From the NCBI RefSeq assembly GCF_014633365.1, contig NC_068349.1, positions 38,083,192 through 38,147,191 on the forward strand: a DNA stretch of 64,000 bases, given 5' to 3'. Of this stretch, positions 1 to 11,288 are shown one piece after another. Within the stretch, counting starts at the first letter, position 1. Every line of letters begins with the position of its first letter. The notes beneath the pieces are model-generated. The model had not been told where the DNA came from. It worked only from the letters and a program-made list of their open reading frames with translations, and searched no databases. A program made the position numbers and the translations under genes. The DNA is from Diospyros lotus. Its lineage: Eukaryota > Streptophyta > Magnoliopsida > Ericales > Ebenaceae.

Positions 1-927
1 AATAAAATATCATTTTTATGTTTAAGGTGATCGAGATGATGAGATGTTCGAGGCGATGCACGCTTTTCAAGGTGTTTTGATCTTTAGGGCAAATGTGAGT
101 TGTTCTATCCTAAGTATGATTTGGTGAGTGGTTTCTCACAAGAACTTATAATTGTGATATGATTGTTTATATGCATGCTATTTATGAATGCAATGTTCAT
201 TTTGTCATATTGTATTGAAAGTCATGATATTTGCATGGCACGGTATTATTGTCATATTGATATCTATGCATGGGAATGGGATGTCGCCCTCAGAGTGTAG
301 CCGTAATTCCCCAAGGGCGTTGAGGGAATAACGTTGGGCTTATCCTACAGAGGTTCGGGATTTGCCTAGAATTTCTAGCCTGGCTTGCAAGTCAGGGAAG
401 TTACACTAAGGGCAAATGTTGTTCATGTTATTGCATCATGCATTCGTATATATGTTTTGGACCCTCACTAGAAGTTTCATCTTCTAACAAGTTATGCTCC
501 TGGAACATTCAACGTTCCAGTTTAGACTTGCAGCTCAAGCAAGGAGCAGGTTGAGATATAATAGCACGTGATGGTGTAGCCGTTGGATTCGATGAGCTGA
601 CTCAGATATGGTTTAGTTGATACTTTATTGATGATTAGCCTTGTTAGAATATTATGAAATCTCCATGTATTTATATATTTCAATATTGAGGATATGATGT
701 TAACTATGTTACAGATTCTTATGTTATAAATAAAGTGAATTGATTATGTACCATATCAGGTTTCGATTATCGCTTCCGCATTTTTAATGATTTGCTGGGG
801 GTTTTGTTTGGAACTCGGTACTTAAGGTTTAAGTTATGTATCGACAAAGAAAGAAAAAAAATAATTTATGCATATTTGGGCCCCAGCATAGTGACACGCT
901 CGGTAAGAGAAAAAGCAGGGTGTTACA
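1..927 (+). mobile_element. 3' part of an LTR (family D), truncated by window edge
   Basis: The sequence ends in GGGTGTTACA, a typical plant LTR 3' terminus. Its last ~750 bases line up with the 3' part of the LTR at 59124-61477: both share a 'gtgtagccg-aattcccc' block and a 'gaggttcgggatt' block. It contains the near-palindrome TGGAACATTCAACGTTCCA at 501-519. It interrupts Tat-lineage integrase coding sequence that resumes at 928. The left end lies outside the window, so neither the TSD (expected ATGCG from the right flank) nor solo-LTR status can be confirmed. Confidence 0.7.
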
Positions 928-929
928 AT

Positions 930-1171
930 GCGTAGCGAGATACTATAATCAGAGGGTTCTAGTCCGATACTACAACGTCAGCGACCTCGTGCTATGCCTC
1001 ATTCTCCCCGGAGCTCGTAAGAGCAGCGATGAGACGTTAGGCCCAAACTGGGAAAGCCCCTATACTATAAAAGAAAGCCTTAGCAACGGAGCATATCACT
1101 TGGCCGACATGGATGGAGTCGTTCTCCCACAGGCTTGAAACGCAGAGCATCTGAGGCCATATTTTCAATAA
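930..1171 (+). pseudogene. Ty3/gypsy (Tat-type) integrase C-terminal fragment
   Basis: Translation from 930 gives RYYNQRV, then a DLVL motif, then LGPNWESPYTI and YHLADMDG, ending NAEHLRPYF. This is the end of plant Tat-type Ty3/gypsy integrases, where the GPNWEGPY-like motif and a NAEHL(K/R)xYY tail are usual. A TGA at 1136-1138 sits where the family normally has Trp before NAEHL, consistent with TGG to TGA. The fragment is abruptly 5'-truncated at 927 by the inserted LTR, so the catalytic core is absent here. It is non-functional; the identification is confident at lineage level only. Confidence 0.72.
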
Positions 1172-1339
1172 GCAAACATTTCTCTTTCACATGATATTAG
1201 CTATTAGTTGACATCTCGCTTTTGTCTATATCGCTTTGTTAAATCAAGCACTTTATTTATACAATATTAATGTGTCTTTTCTCTGTCAAATCTTATTACA
1301 TTCATATTTTAGTTGTTAAAAATAAGAATCAGAAGACAA

Positions 1340-2200
1340 TTTGGGGTATGGGGGCTATGGTCTGTGAGCTGGGTGCCATTCAACTTAGCTTACGAGCCAT
1401 GATTTGATGATCACCTGGGCATTCACCATAGCGCTCACCTTAGACCAAGCTTCGAAAAAATAGGATCCATTCATCTTGGCCTATTGTCATGGTTTGGAAT
1501 CTACCAAGCAGTTACCCACATCAAATTATTTCAAGTCAAAAGTTCACTAGTTAGGGTCCTTTCATCTTGATGCAAGTCATGGTCTATGACCTACTTGGGT
1601 GTTCCCTCTTGACTACGTTATTTTTATTGATGTTCGACTGAATATCTTTGAAGTTGCGAGCTGAGAACCATTCCTCTTGAGCTAAAGTCATGGTTTGGTA
1701 TCTACTGAGCAACCATTTCCATTATTTAAGCTGAGGGTTCATTAGCTGGGGTCTTTTCATCTTGATGCAAGTCATGGTCTATGACTTACCTAGGTGTTCC
1801 CTCTTAGCTTCTTAAACTTGTAACCAGCCATGATATGTCAGCTGAGGTTGCAGGACTATCTACCTGGACATATATCTTGGCAAGATTTTCATTATAATGT
1901 ATATGGTATTTCATTGGGATGTGTTAGCTGAGGTTTTCCCTAATTTGCCTAAGTATGGCTATTTACGACTTACTGGACACGCATCTCGATTGTCAAGTAT
2001 TGTGTTTATCGATCGCAAGCTGATCAGTCTTGGCATATTAACTGGGACCGCAGGACGATCTACCTGAACGTGCATCTTGGCAAGGTCTTCAATATGATCT
2101 TGTCAAAAAACATGTTACCTAAGGTTTGTTTTAAATTTTCCTAAAGCATGGAAGATCACACCTTACTGGGCACGCGTTGATAATTATTACGCCTAGTATC
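1340..2200 (+). repeat. diverged ~190-200 bp tandem repeats in Tat 3' region
   Basis: Word-level repeats recur at similar offsets. 'gatgcaagtcatggtctatg' occurs near 1568 and again near 1755. 'gtcatggtttgg' occurs near 1488 and 1687. 'atctacctg' followed by 'atcttggcaag' occurs near 1858 and 2056. The copies are strongly diverged. The position between pol and the antisense ORF matches the hypervariable, repeat-bearing 3' region known for Tat/Ogre elements. Confidence 0.45.
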
Positions 2201-2549
2201 GATGGCCTGTCTTGAGTTTGTTAAATCTGCGAGCTGTGAATTCTCTGAACCTGTCTGAACTTGTCGATCTCCAGTTATATTCTTGAAGATTTCTTCCAAG
2301 TCATAAAGATCATTTTAAGTTATATCTTGAAGATTGGTTCAAGTGTTATCTTTTCGAGTTTCATTCAAACTTCAAGTTTGATTGGCTTGAGTTTGTAAAA
2401 AAGAATAAATAAATAAAGCAAAAGGCATATGCACAAAAAATGTTGCATTTTCATTGAGCAAGTACTTGTATTACAAGGTATGAAGAAGCACTTGTATTAC
2501 AAAATAAAGCAAAGAAAGAAAACAAAAAAGAAGCCTAGCTAGGAGGAGC

Positions 2550-4546
2550 GAAAGCTTCAACGGACTGGACCTTGGCAGGTTTAACTTGGCCGGTTTTAGC
2601 AGGCTGCATCTCAGCAACTTCGACTAGTTGAGCTTCAGTAAGAACAGTTTGCGGGATGACCTCCGATGAATCCAATGGAGTGGCAGCTTCGGTGTTCTCT
2701 GTAGCTTGGGCCGCGTACTATTTAACCTCCTCAACGGCCTATTCCCCAAAGAAAGCAAAATCCATCTCGGGATGGTTTAGTCAAAGGGTGTAAAAGAACA
2801 TCGAGAAGGTTTCGAACTTAGTGTCCTTGCATGCCAAGTCTATCTGAGCTTCCACTTCTGCTCTGATATCATCGATGACCTTCTTCGCAAGTTCCCCCAC
2901 CGTTCAGCTCGGTCGTCGGCCTGCTTCCGTTCATCCCGAGCCCTTCTTAGCTTTATTTAGCTCGCTAGTGAGCCTCGAGTTAGCGAACTCCCACATGTCT
3001 TTCGACCTATGAAGTTCCTTATCAAGATCTTTATTTCTCTTATACGCCTCCCTCAGGCTCATCTCGGAACCATTTGCCTCCTTTTGGGCAGTTAGAAGCT
3101 CGTCATGAAGAGTCTCTTTCTCCCCCTCGAACTTATTTATTTCTTGTTCGTAGGCAATCTTCGCTGCTTGGAGCCACCTTTCAAAATCCTGTTGTAGCTT
3201 TTTTGCCTTCATAGCGGCAAGAGAGGTCTGAGAAGCACAAAGGTTTAACTCAAAAAAAAAAAAAAAATGCAAGGGGTGGGCTTACCAGGAAGCTATGGCA
3301 AGCTATATAATTGTCGAGCAACGCCCCACTCAACTCGTCCTTATCTAAGGACTTGGCAGACGTGCCCACGATTTGGGACATCTCGCCCATCAAGGCGTGA
3401 AAGTAGATCACTCCAAGCATTGGCTCCTGAGTGGACCCCTGGTTGGCCCTCTCCTCAGGAACTCTGGCACTCTTGCCTTTATCACCCTCCCGCTGCTGGT
3501 CAGGTCCTCTTTTTGACCCAACAGCAGGTGCGTTGGAGGTCTCCTTTGCAACATGTTTTCCCTGAGCTCTGTTGGGACCTTGGTCGTGGGGAACATGAGC
3601 TCTTTGCTCATGTCGCTGATGTTTCTATTGCTGATGTTGTTGTTGGGGGTGTTGTAGTTGTTGAGGTCGCGATCGTGGTTGTGGCTGCTCTAACCTCCCA
3701 CCTCGTAAGCTTGAGCTTGGAGTCACGAAGGCAACAATACCTAACTTGGGCTTAGACCTCTTCGGCGCAACAAGGTTAAGCTCCACCATATCTTCACCTT
3801 GACTTTCTTTCTCTTTGCTGCTACTCGACTTAGAGACCTAGAAGGCGAACGGGAGGACCTTTACACCTAAGACCCCGATGTGATTTCCTTTAATGATCTC
3901 AGCGTTAAAAGGAGGCGCGAGCTCACGTTCCCTTAGTAGCTCGTTAATTACTTCAAATTCTTTTGGGCCCAACCCTGCCACAACAAGCTTGTCCAGAATC
4001 TCGATCTCTTAGGTTGGTAAGCTCGGTTTTTCGCCTCTGAGGTCTTTATGTCCAAGAGAAAATGTTAGAAGCATAAGGCAAAATAAAGCGATCTATGCTA
4101 ACGAACATGCTTTACTTGGAGTGAGCGCAAAGCTAGAGTTCCTAAGTGACGAAAGCGAAGGGCAAGAGACGAAGAACCAACTGGACTTGTAATTGCCTAC
4201 GTTGGACTTCCCCTTTTCCTTGCCTTGGGGAATGGCAGCTTTGTATTGCGAGGGACAAGCTACCAGGTAGTATAGCCCGTTCTTAGCATTCTTAAAAGAA
4301 AAAAGGAATCTAATCAATCTTGGTAACGGGGGGAGGAGTTTATTCCTAAGACTTAAGACGGTCGGCGAAGTAAGTTGGGTATACGAATTGGGAGTCAATT
4401 GAAAGGGTGCGAGTTTGACGTCGTTCAAAATATCAAGAAGGTATGGAGCTACAGGGAACCTAAAGCTAGACTTGAGGTGTTGGGGGTTAATGGCTATGTA
4501 GCTTGATGGTGGATAGGCTGCGTGAGAGTTCGAGGCGAGGACGTAC
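2550..4546 (-). pseudogene. Tat antisense ORF (aORF), C-terminal portion, Transposase_28-like plus coiled coil
   Basis: Read on the minus strand from 4546, the translation runs YVLASNSHAAYPPS, then FRFPVAPYLLDILNDVKLAP, then FQLTPNSY and, after a gap, WFFVSCP. That resembles the 'putative gypsy type transposon' domain (Transposase_28, PF04195) found in antisense ORFs of Tat elements. Farther on (about 3800-3400) it becomes Ser/Lys- and Gln-rich. At 3270-2931 there is a charged, helical stretch with coiled-coil character (FERWLQAAKIAYEQEINKFE). Several in-frame stops and shifts mark it as dead. The role of these antisense proteins is unknown. The reading frame continues across the inserted element from the portion at 7012-7394. 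Confidence 0.55.
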
Positions 4547-7006
4547 TATAACACCCAGTGTTATTGGTGTTAAGAGAATGAGAAAGTAAGTGAGAAACTT
4601 TCAAAAATGCCCTTAAAAATGTGATAGATCCTTGAGAAGAATGGTGCCCTATGAGAAGGGTATTTTGGTAATTTGGATAGTAAAGTCTAATAAAGGGTAT
4701 TTTGATAAATTAAAAATAATTCCTAGGTGGAATTAAGTATGGAAGTGAATTAATTTTCCATTTTTTTAAAAATGATGAGATAAATGGAAGTAGTAATTCA
4801 CGAAGGGTATTTTGGTAATTTTGGAGTAAATTCCATAAAGAAATTAAATTGTGGAGAATGGGAAAAGAGTGGATATTCAATTATTTGAGAAATTAATTAA
4901 TTTTTCCTAAATTGGTGAATAAATGTGGTGATACCACATGGATGGTTGAGATAGAAGCTTGGAAGTCAAGTATGGTGTCTTAGAATGACACATGGCATTA
5001 TGTGGTCCAAGATAAATAGAGAAGGTTTAAATAAATACAAAAGAAATGCTAATTACTCTTTCAAGCATTTAATGAAAGGCATGATGGTGTTGGATTAAAA
5101 GAAAATCCAAAAAGAAATTAAATTAGTCGTGCATTAATGGTGGAAAATAGTTCCATTAATTTAAATAGGAAAGAAATGAAAAATTCAAGAGATCTAATGG
5201 GTGAGATTTATTCTTGAAAAGAAAATGAATCCACGGGTAGGGATTTAAAGAGAAGAAATGGCATGGATTGCCAAATATTAAAGAATGAATGGTTGAGATT
5301 AAATCTTTTAAAAGCACATGAATTGTGCTTTCTTTGGATAGTTGAGATTAAAGCTTTTAAAGGCAATTGGATTGTGCTTCCTTTGGATGGCTAAGATCTT
5401 GTCTTGTAAAGTGAGATAAAATCTAATGGTGGATATTAAGCAAGACCTAATGCCATGGATTGTGTTAGTTTGGAGGGTGAGGATTTATTCTCATCTTATA
5501 AATTCAATGGCTAGGATTTATTCTTGAAAGATGGAGAACTAGTATATAAAGGCAAGTAAGGAAGACTTCTCTTCCTTTGGCCATTTGAAGAAAGAAAGAA
5601 GAGATTGGAAGAAGCTTTCTAAGGAGAAGAAACAAGAAGAAAAGAAAGAAAGGGAAAGAAGAATATCAAGAAGGTAAGTATTATTCCTTTTGGTAGTGTT
5701 AACTCTTTTTATTTCTCTTGATTGGGGCTTAGTTTCTTTAAAATTTGTATTAAGGATCTCTTAAGGAGAAGAGTTGGAAGGAAGCTAGGAAGAGTTAAAA
5801 GCTTCAAAGAATGGAAAGAGGTAAGGGATAGCCCCATGGGATGGTGGCTTTGCAAGGTTGTAAGTATGGTTCATGAGCAAATATGTGTGCATTGGCATGT
5901 TGTTTGTGTTCAAGGACCTGTGGCCATGAGGTTGTGTGGGGTAGGATAGGTTTAAGCCTCACACCAAGGTGGTTGTGAGGATGTGAAAGTCATAACTTTA
6001 TTGTATTGCATGCATTGGCATCACATTTTATATTCATGTTCATACTTATTGTCATTGCACTCTTATTGAGCTTAATGGCTCATGAGGTTTTATCCTCTCC
6101 TTATAGGTTGTTCTTATGGCAAGAGATTGGGATGGTTGCAAGCTTGAGATTGGAAGCCTTGTGATGTTTTATTTTGTGTTGTTAGTATAGCTTGGTGAAG
6201 CCTAAGTATTTATTCTAATGCTATGTATAATTTATTTGCAAAATGAGATATTAGCTTATGGCATGTGGAAGCCAAAGTATTGATGTAAAGCTCATATTTG
6301 GTTTAGCCTTTGGGAAGCCTATTTTGTTCCTTGATTCATGTTGTGATGAGCCATGAGTGGGTATAAGAAGTAATATTTTTCCTTTGTTGTATAAGCTTTG
6401 TGGAAGAAGAAAATGAATATTTCTTTGTAAGCTTTTGTGGAAAAGTGGGTATTTTTTATGGATGTATGAAGGGTGCAATTTCTGAAAAATTTGGGTTAAA
6501 AAGGCCAAGAAAAATGTTTGAGTCATGTAGGCGTGTCACGAGCGGCAGACGTGCAGTAGGCGGGTGGCTGTGCGCAGCCCACGCAATGCGCATGGCCCCG
6601 CGTAGGCCAGCAGGCCTCGTCAACCAATTTTTTTGAGAAATTTGAAATATTAGGCGATTTTTGGGGCATTTCTTAATTGATTTTGGGCCCCGGAGGAATT
6701 TTCAAAATAAAGAAATTTTTCGGGCTTCTTTTTGAGATAAATGCCAAATTTTTGAAAAATGAAAATTTGAGTTTTTCCTCGAATTTTGGAAAAATCAATG
6801 GGTTGATTGAAATGGTAAATTTTATGGAGCCTGGTGGAATTCTTGGGAAGAAGAAGAAAAAAAAATGGCGATTGGACAAACTTAATGGAAATTAAATAGC
6901 CAAGTGTAGTATGGTTAAAGCCCAAATCTGCTAGTGGATCTTAGGGGTGAAGGAAGAGAAGGACAGAGCCTAATTCCCACTTAGGGCGTTTCGTGTTGAA
7001 ACATAG
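4547..7006. mobile_element. LTR-like insertion in the Tat antisense ORF
   Basis: Removing this block lets the antisense ORF read continuously (…CLAIREWY|VLASNSHAA…), so it is an insertion. It starts TATAACACCCAG, like a mutated TGTAACACCC LTR start, and holds no long coding frame. Flanks are CGTAC (4542-4546) and TATAC (7007-7011), a 3-of-5 match; a CG-to-TA change would explain the difference. The right boundary is uncertain by a few bases. It is probably a solo LTR. Purine-rich GAAGAAG stretches occur near 5580-5670. Confidence 0.5.
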
Positions 7007-7011
7007 TATAC

Positions 7012-8010
7012 CATTCACGAATGGCCAGGCATGTGAGCAATTTGGTTGATTGTTCATAAGTGGCACCCGTAACTGGGAACGAGGCATCACATGTACACTC
7101 GGCAATTCACCAGGAAGCAAAAGTCCCGAGTATAGGTCCCCACCTTAGGAAACTTGGCCTTAGAGGGAAATCTTCTAAAAACCTCACGCCCATCCTTTCT
7201 TCAGCAACCTGTTCTTGGACCTCCAAGTCGGCTTCCGAAGAAGTCACATTAACGATTTCCCTAGATTGCAAGCTCATCCACTCAAGGTTTTGCATCTCCA
7301 TCACAAGGCAATCCTCGAAGGTCAAGGTATCATCTTCCCCAATGATATGGTTGCAGCGCTTTTGGCATGAATTCTCTCGGATAGAATCGGACATCTACAA
7401 AGATAAAGAAAGGACAGTCAGGTCGCAGGTCATGAATCGGACCCCAAAGAACTAGAAAAGCACTAAAAGGCCATGCGCTTTGCAATAGGGTGCTGCCTAA
7501 GGCAAATGGGCTGCAACTACGGGCTCGGTATCTCATGGAAGACTAACCCTAAAGTCTTTAAGCCCGAAGGCTTAGTGAACACCTAACAAACCGATTCGAA
7601 TTGGTCCCCCAGAAAGCAGAAGCAACACTGAATGAATCAGGAAGATCAGAAGAATCATTGATGGCTAACCGACAATGGACGGACTAAACAAAAGAAAGAG
7701 ACGAGAGTCACAAGAAACTTACCAATTGCTGAGTCTCTTGCCTGCGTGAACTTGATGCAAGCCTTGGGTAAAAATGGTCTGCACCTGAACGGTGCCGAAC
7801 GGAAGAACTGGTCCCTGTGAAAGTCTTGAGAGCCGAAGGAAGGCAAGGAGCTGAGAGCAAAAAATAAGAAGGTTCAAAATGGCATAAAGAGGAAAATAAT
7901 AAGGGTTTCCCTGCCTTTAATACCTCTTAGCTCGATCAATCTTAGCCATCAGATCATCGTGACTCATGAAGTGCTCCGCATCCATCGGCTGCATGATAAC
8001 CTATGGGTCC
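7012..8010 (-). pseudogene. Tat antisense ORF, N-terminal portion
   Basis: On the minus strand, 7394-7012 encodes MSDSIRENSCQKR, an acidic stretch (EADLEVQEQVAEERMG) and a segment ending LLTCLAIREWY, which joins in frame to the portion beginning at 4546. Just upstream of the Met is a pyrimidine-rich CTTTGTAG, which could be a 3' splice site. A further open stretch, MQPMDAEHFMSHDDLMAKID, reads from about 7992 and may be an upstream exon. Exon structure is inferred and not proven. No function is known. Confidence 0.42.
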
Positions 8011-8180
8011 CGCAGGCATAATCATGTGCAATAATGGGGAATGTGTGCACTAAATGCACGACAGACAAGACGTGTTGCATGAAACAACGTGATTTGAAGC
8101 GATTGGACAGAAAGCTGAAAGGTGGATTAACAACTAGAATGGCCGACACGTGTCAACTCCTAGTTCGAATATTGCACTGC

Positions 8181-8196
8181 GAGCTGGGGGGCTTAA
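8181..8196 (+). other. polypurine tract of Tat element
   Basis: GAGCTGGGGGGCTTAA lies directly before the LTR start TGTTACGGG. A purine run ending next to a TG LTR start is the usual second-strand priming site of LTR retrotransposons. Confidence 0.55.
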
Positions 8197-8937
8197 TGTT
8201 ACGGGTAATTCTCGCTCTACTCCCCATGGACTGGGCCGTACCCAGCAGGCTGGTCCAATCGTATCAAGCCCAAAAGACGCCGAACTGAGTGTGTCGAAGC
8301 GAGCTCGCACATCACTGGAGCCCAAGCTCAGATCGCATTACCAAGTGGACTTCACACTAGGGAACTCGTAGTTACACTTCGAGCGAGCTCCTAGCGACTC
8401 TTGCAGTTCATCGGCCTAACCGATCAGCTCGTATAATAAGAAGGTCATATGCTAGAGAATATTAGTGGGCTAGGGGCTGTCCCAGCTGGGCCATTCAAGC
8501 CCAATCTGGCCCCTTCTTCTCGACCCATTTAATCGGCCCATATCAGTCCCATGCTAGCCCCTTGCAACAACATCATTACAGTTGCGTCTGGATTTTTGCG
8601 TGTTCACCTTAGATCCCATCCGCATTAATGAGGGTCATGTCGGCACCTTGTTGTTGCATGGGCGTTTTTGTCGACGCCGGATATTTTGTCCCATCACCTA
8701 CAAACGTACAGCACATGCAGGAGGACATCTCCTCTTCCCATATATCAACTAGCTCTTCCTAGAGCCCTGGTATGCTTTTCCTGCCAACTTGCTGATACTC
8801 TGTATTTTCTTACTCGCCTACTTACTTGAGTATTAGAGTACTTTGAAGGGACTGGCTGGCGAGTCAACAAATTGAACCAGATAACCCATTTTCTCTCTCT
8901 CCGATTCATCCACACTAGTGCGGGTCAACGAATTACA
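8197..8937 (+). repeat. 3' LTR of Tat element (right end approximate)
   Basis: It starts with TGTTACGGG after the polypurine tract and contains a TATA-like CCATATATCAAC near 8737, a plausible promoter. It ends near TTACA at 8937, where GC content falls sharply into AT-rich DNA. With no second LTR copy in the window, the right end and TSD cannot be verified. Confidence 0.45.
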
Positions 8938-9640
8938 ATCGACCAATTCTGAACGATGACAAAAATTGTATTTACTAAATAACTAACTCAACAACAATAT
9001 TTATAACAGTATATTTGTACTTCTTATTTTAAAATACAAATGAAAACTAATTAAAATATAAATATTAAGTTTTTATTTAAAATTATTATAATATATTTAA
9101 TAAATAACTACTTAAAAACAATTTTTACAAATAAATTGTAGATTCACTTTATATTTTATATATAATTGATATTTCATTGAAAAAAATTGACATAATAATT
9201 TTTTATTTCTAATTTTTTTATCTTGTTTAAATCATCAATAATATATTCACAATACACAATAATATATATATATAATATGCAACTATATAAATGTAGAATA
9301 AATAATAATATATACATGCAATAATTATGAATAACATAGATATTTTTCATCTAAAAAACATTGAAAGATGCATTTAAAAGTTAAAATAACAAAATACTAA
9401 GAATATAATGCACAGAGAAAAGAAGAATATACCTTTAAAAGCTAGTTCAAAGGGGGGAATTTTGGTGATGCTCATAGAAGTGCATGGGAGAGGGGAAATA
9501 GAGAGTGAAGAGGGAGAGACAAAAAGTGCAAAAGAGGGGATTTATATATGGGGGAATTCAAAGGGGATGGAGGAAAATTCAAAGGGGGATTTCAAAAGGG
9601 AGGGGGAAAAATTCAAAAAGGGGTGCGTGCAAAGGGCGCG
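8938..9640. other. AT-rich stretch, no gene seen
   Basis: Very AT-rich sequence with short TA runs, then a purine-rich GGGGGA-type stretch near 9440-9640. I see no coding motif or repeat boundary. Confidence 0.5.
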
Positions 9641-11160
9641 GGGGAGGGTTTAGCAACGAGAAAATACTTGTCACTATTTAACGATAGGCATCTTCCCATT
9701 GCTAAATGGGAAAGGGGGAGGATTTAGCGACGAGCCCGTCACTATTTTTTTAAAAAAATATTTCAAATATTTTTAGAAAACATCATAAAATAAAAATAAT
9801 ATATATATAGAGAAAAATATATTTCACACTCAATAATATATATAGATAATAAACAAAATCTCAAATTTGAAGTATTTTACTTTCACGTAATTCACAAAAT
9901 TCAACAAGCAATTAATATTTTATGATCAACGATGCATTGGAAGACTCTTTTAGGTTTTTTAATATCAATAAATTGATTGTTTGCTCTTGTATATTCCAAA
10001 ACAAAAAAAGATCTCTGAAAATTATTTCTTAAATTCGAAATAGAGTATTTGGCTTCTCCCAATAACTAAAAAAATATAACATGTTTGAATATAAATGGAG
10101 TTTGCAGTGGTGGAAGAACTGGATTGAAAAAAGAAGAATTCTAGTTGTAAGATATCTAATAAAACTGTCGTTGGAATTAATATTTTATTTAAATAAAAGA
10201 ATTAATTCATATATAAATAATATATTAAACAAAAAAATAATAAATCAAAAATACTATATAAATTATTTATTTATACTAAATAAACAAAAAATATATACAT
10301 AAATAATATTTTTAAACTCCAATTTAATGTTAAACTAGCGAAAAAAATGATTTACGATTTATATATTAGAGAAATAATTTTGTAAGTAAATAATTCTAAA
10401 TATTTGATAGAAAATATATTCAAAATCTAACAAATTTTGTAACTTTAAGTTTATTTGTACTAATAATTTTCGTATAGATAAACAATTATCGAGTGCCTTT
10501 CATGATATCTGAATATACAAATATTTGTTTGTGTTTTGTATCCACATATGTTTACCTCTGTGTGTCTCATTTCTGGATATGTTTTATTTATATTTGTTTT
10601 ATATCCGAATATGACTTTTTTTATTTTTTCTTTATATTTGAATATGAGCTTCTTTGTTTGTCTTGTATTTGAATGCAAACGAAATATTCCATTGCTAATT
10701 CAAATGAAAGTTTTATAAATTATTATATTAGCAGCGAAAAATTTAGTCTCTATTTTAATTTTAATTTGTAATTTTACTTTTTTATTAATTTTGTAACTTA
10801 ACGATGGAATATTCTACATTTAAATATGAAAATTTTCTTTATCAAATGAAATTTTAAATTTAATTTAAAATATTTTATGAATTTAACATTTTGGCAACGG
10901 AATAATTAGGTAGCTAAAACTTATAATTTTAATTTTTTTAATTTTAGCGATAGAAGAATTATGTCGCTAAAAGATTTAAATTTATTCTTATTGAGCGACG
11001 GATTTGTTCTGTCGCTAAATAATTTTAAATATAATATATTCAAATATATTTATGTAATATTTTCTCATTTACTCGCTAAATATAAAATAATTATAAAATA
11101 AGTATGAAACAATATTATTTAGTGTTGTTACTATTTTATCTCGTTTTTAACTTTGTAGTG
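9641..11160. mobile_element. CACTA-like non-coding element with GCGACGG/CCGTCGC repeats
   Basis: Short inverted motifs of the type TTTAGCGACG…CGTCGCTAAA recur near 9650-9745 and 10890-11015. The segment ends at 11151-11160 in CTTTGTAGTG, the inverted form of CACTACAAAG, typical of a CACTA (En/Spm) terminus. I could not place the left CACTA terminus or a 3-bp TSD. No transposase is present. Most of 9760-10880 is AT-rich without recognisable content. Confidence 0.4.
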
Positions 11161-11288
11161 ACAATATTTAATCCACCAATCAAATATGATGTTTAAGTTT
11201 TTAGCATATTAGTTTACTATGATAAATATATATGTAACATCCCGAAAGTTGGAGACAAATATTTATTATTAATTTTGGTATTCGAAGT

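Larger units (their letters stand above)
928..8937 (+). mobile_element. 3' half of a Tat-lineage Ty3/gypsy retrotransposon, degenerate and interrupted
   Basis: In order, this shows an integrase C-terminal fragment (930-1171), a long non-coding part with imperfect repeats, an antisense ORF on the minus strand (about 8010-7012 and 4546-2550), a polypurine tract (8181-8196) and an LTR starting TGTTACGGG (8197). Pol, then an antisense ORF, then the 3' LTR is the order known for Tat-lineage elements such as Grande and Retand. The 5' LTR, gag and most of pol lie left of the window or are lost. An unrelated LTR-like insertion splits the antisense ORF at about 4547-7006. Confidence 0.65.

Noticed and set aside
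5722..5949. 75-codon frame (MGLSFFKICIKDLL…)
   Set aside because: No recognisable motif; lies inside the LTR-like insertion at 4547-7006.
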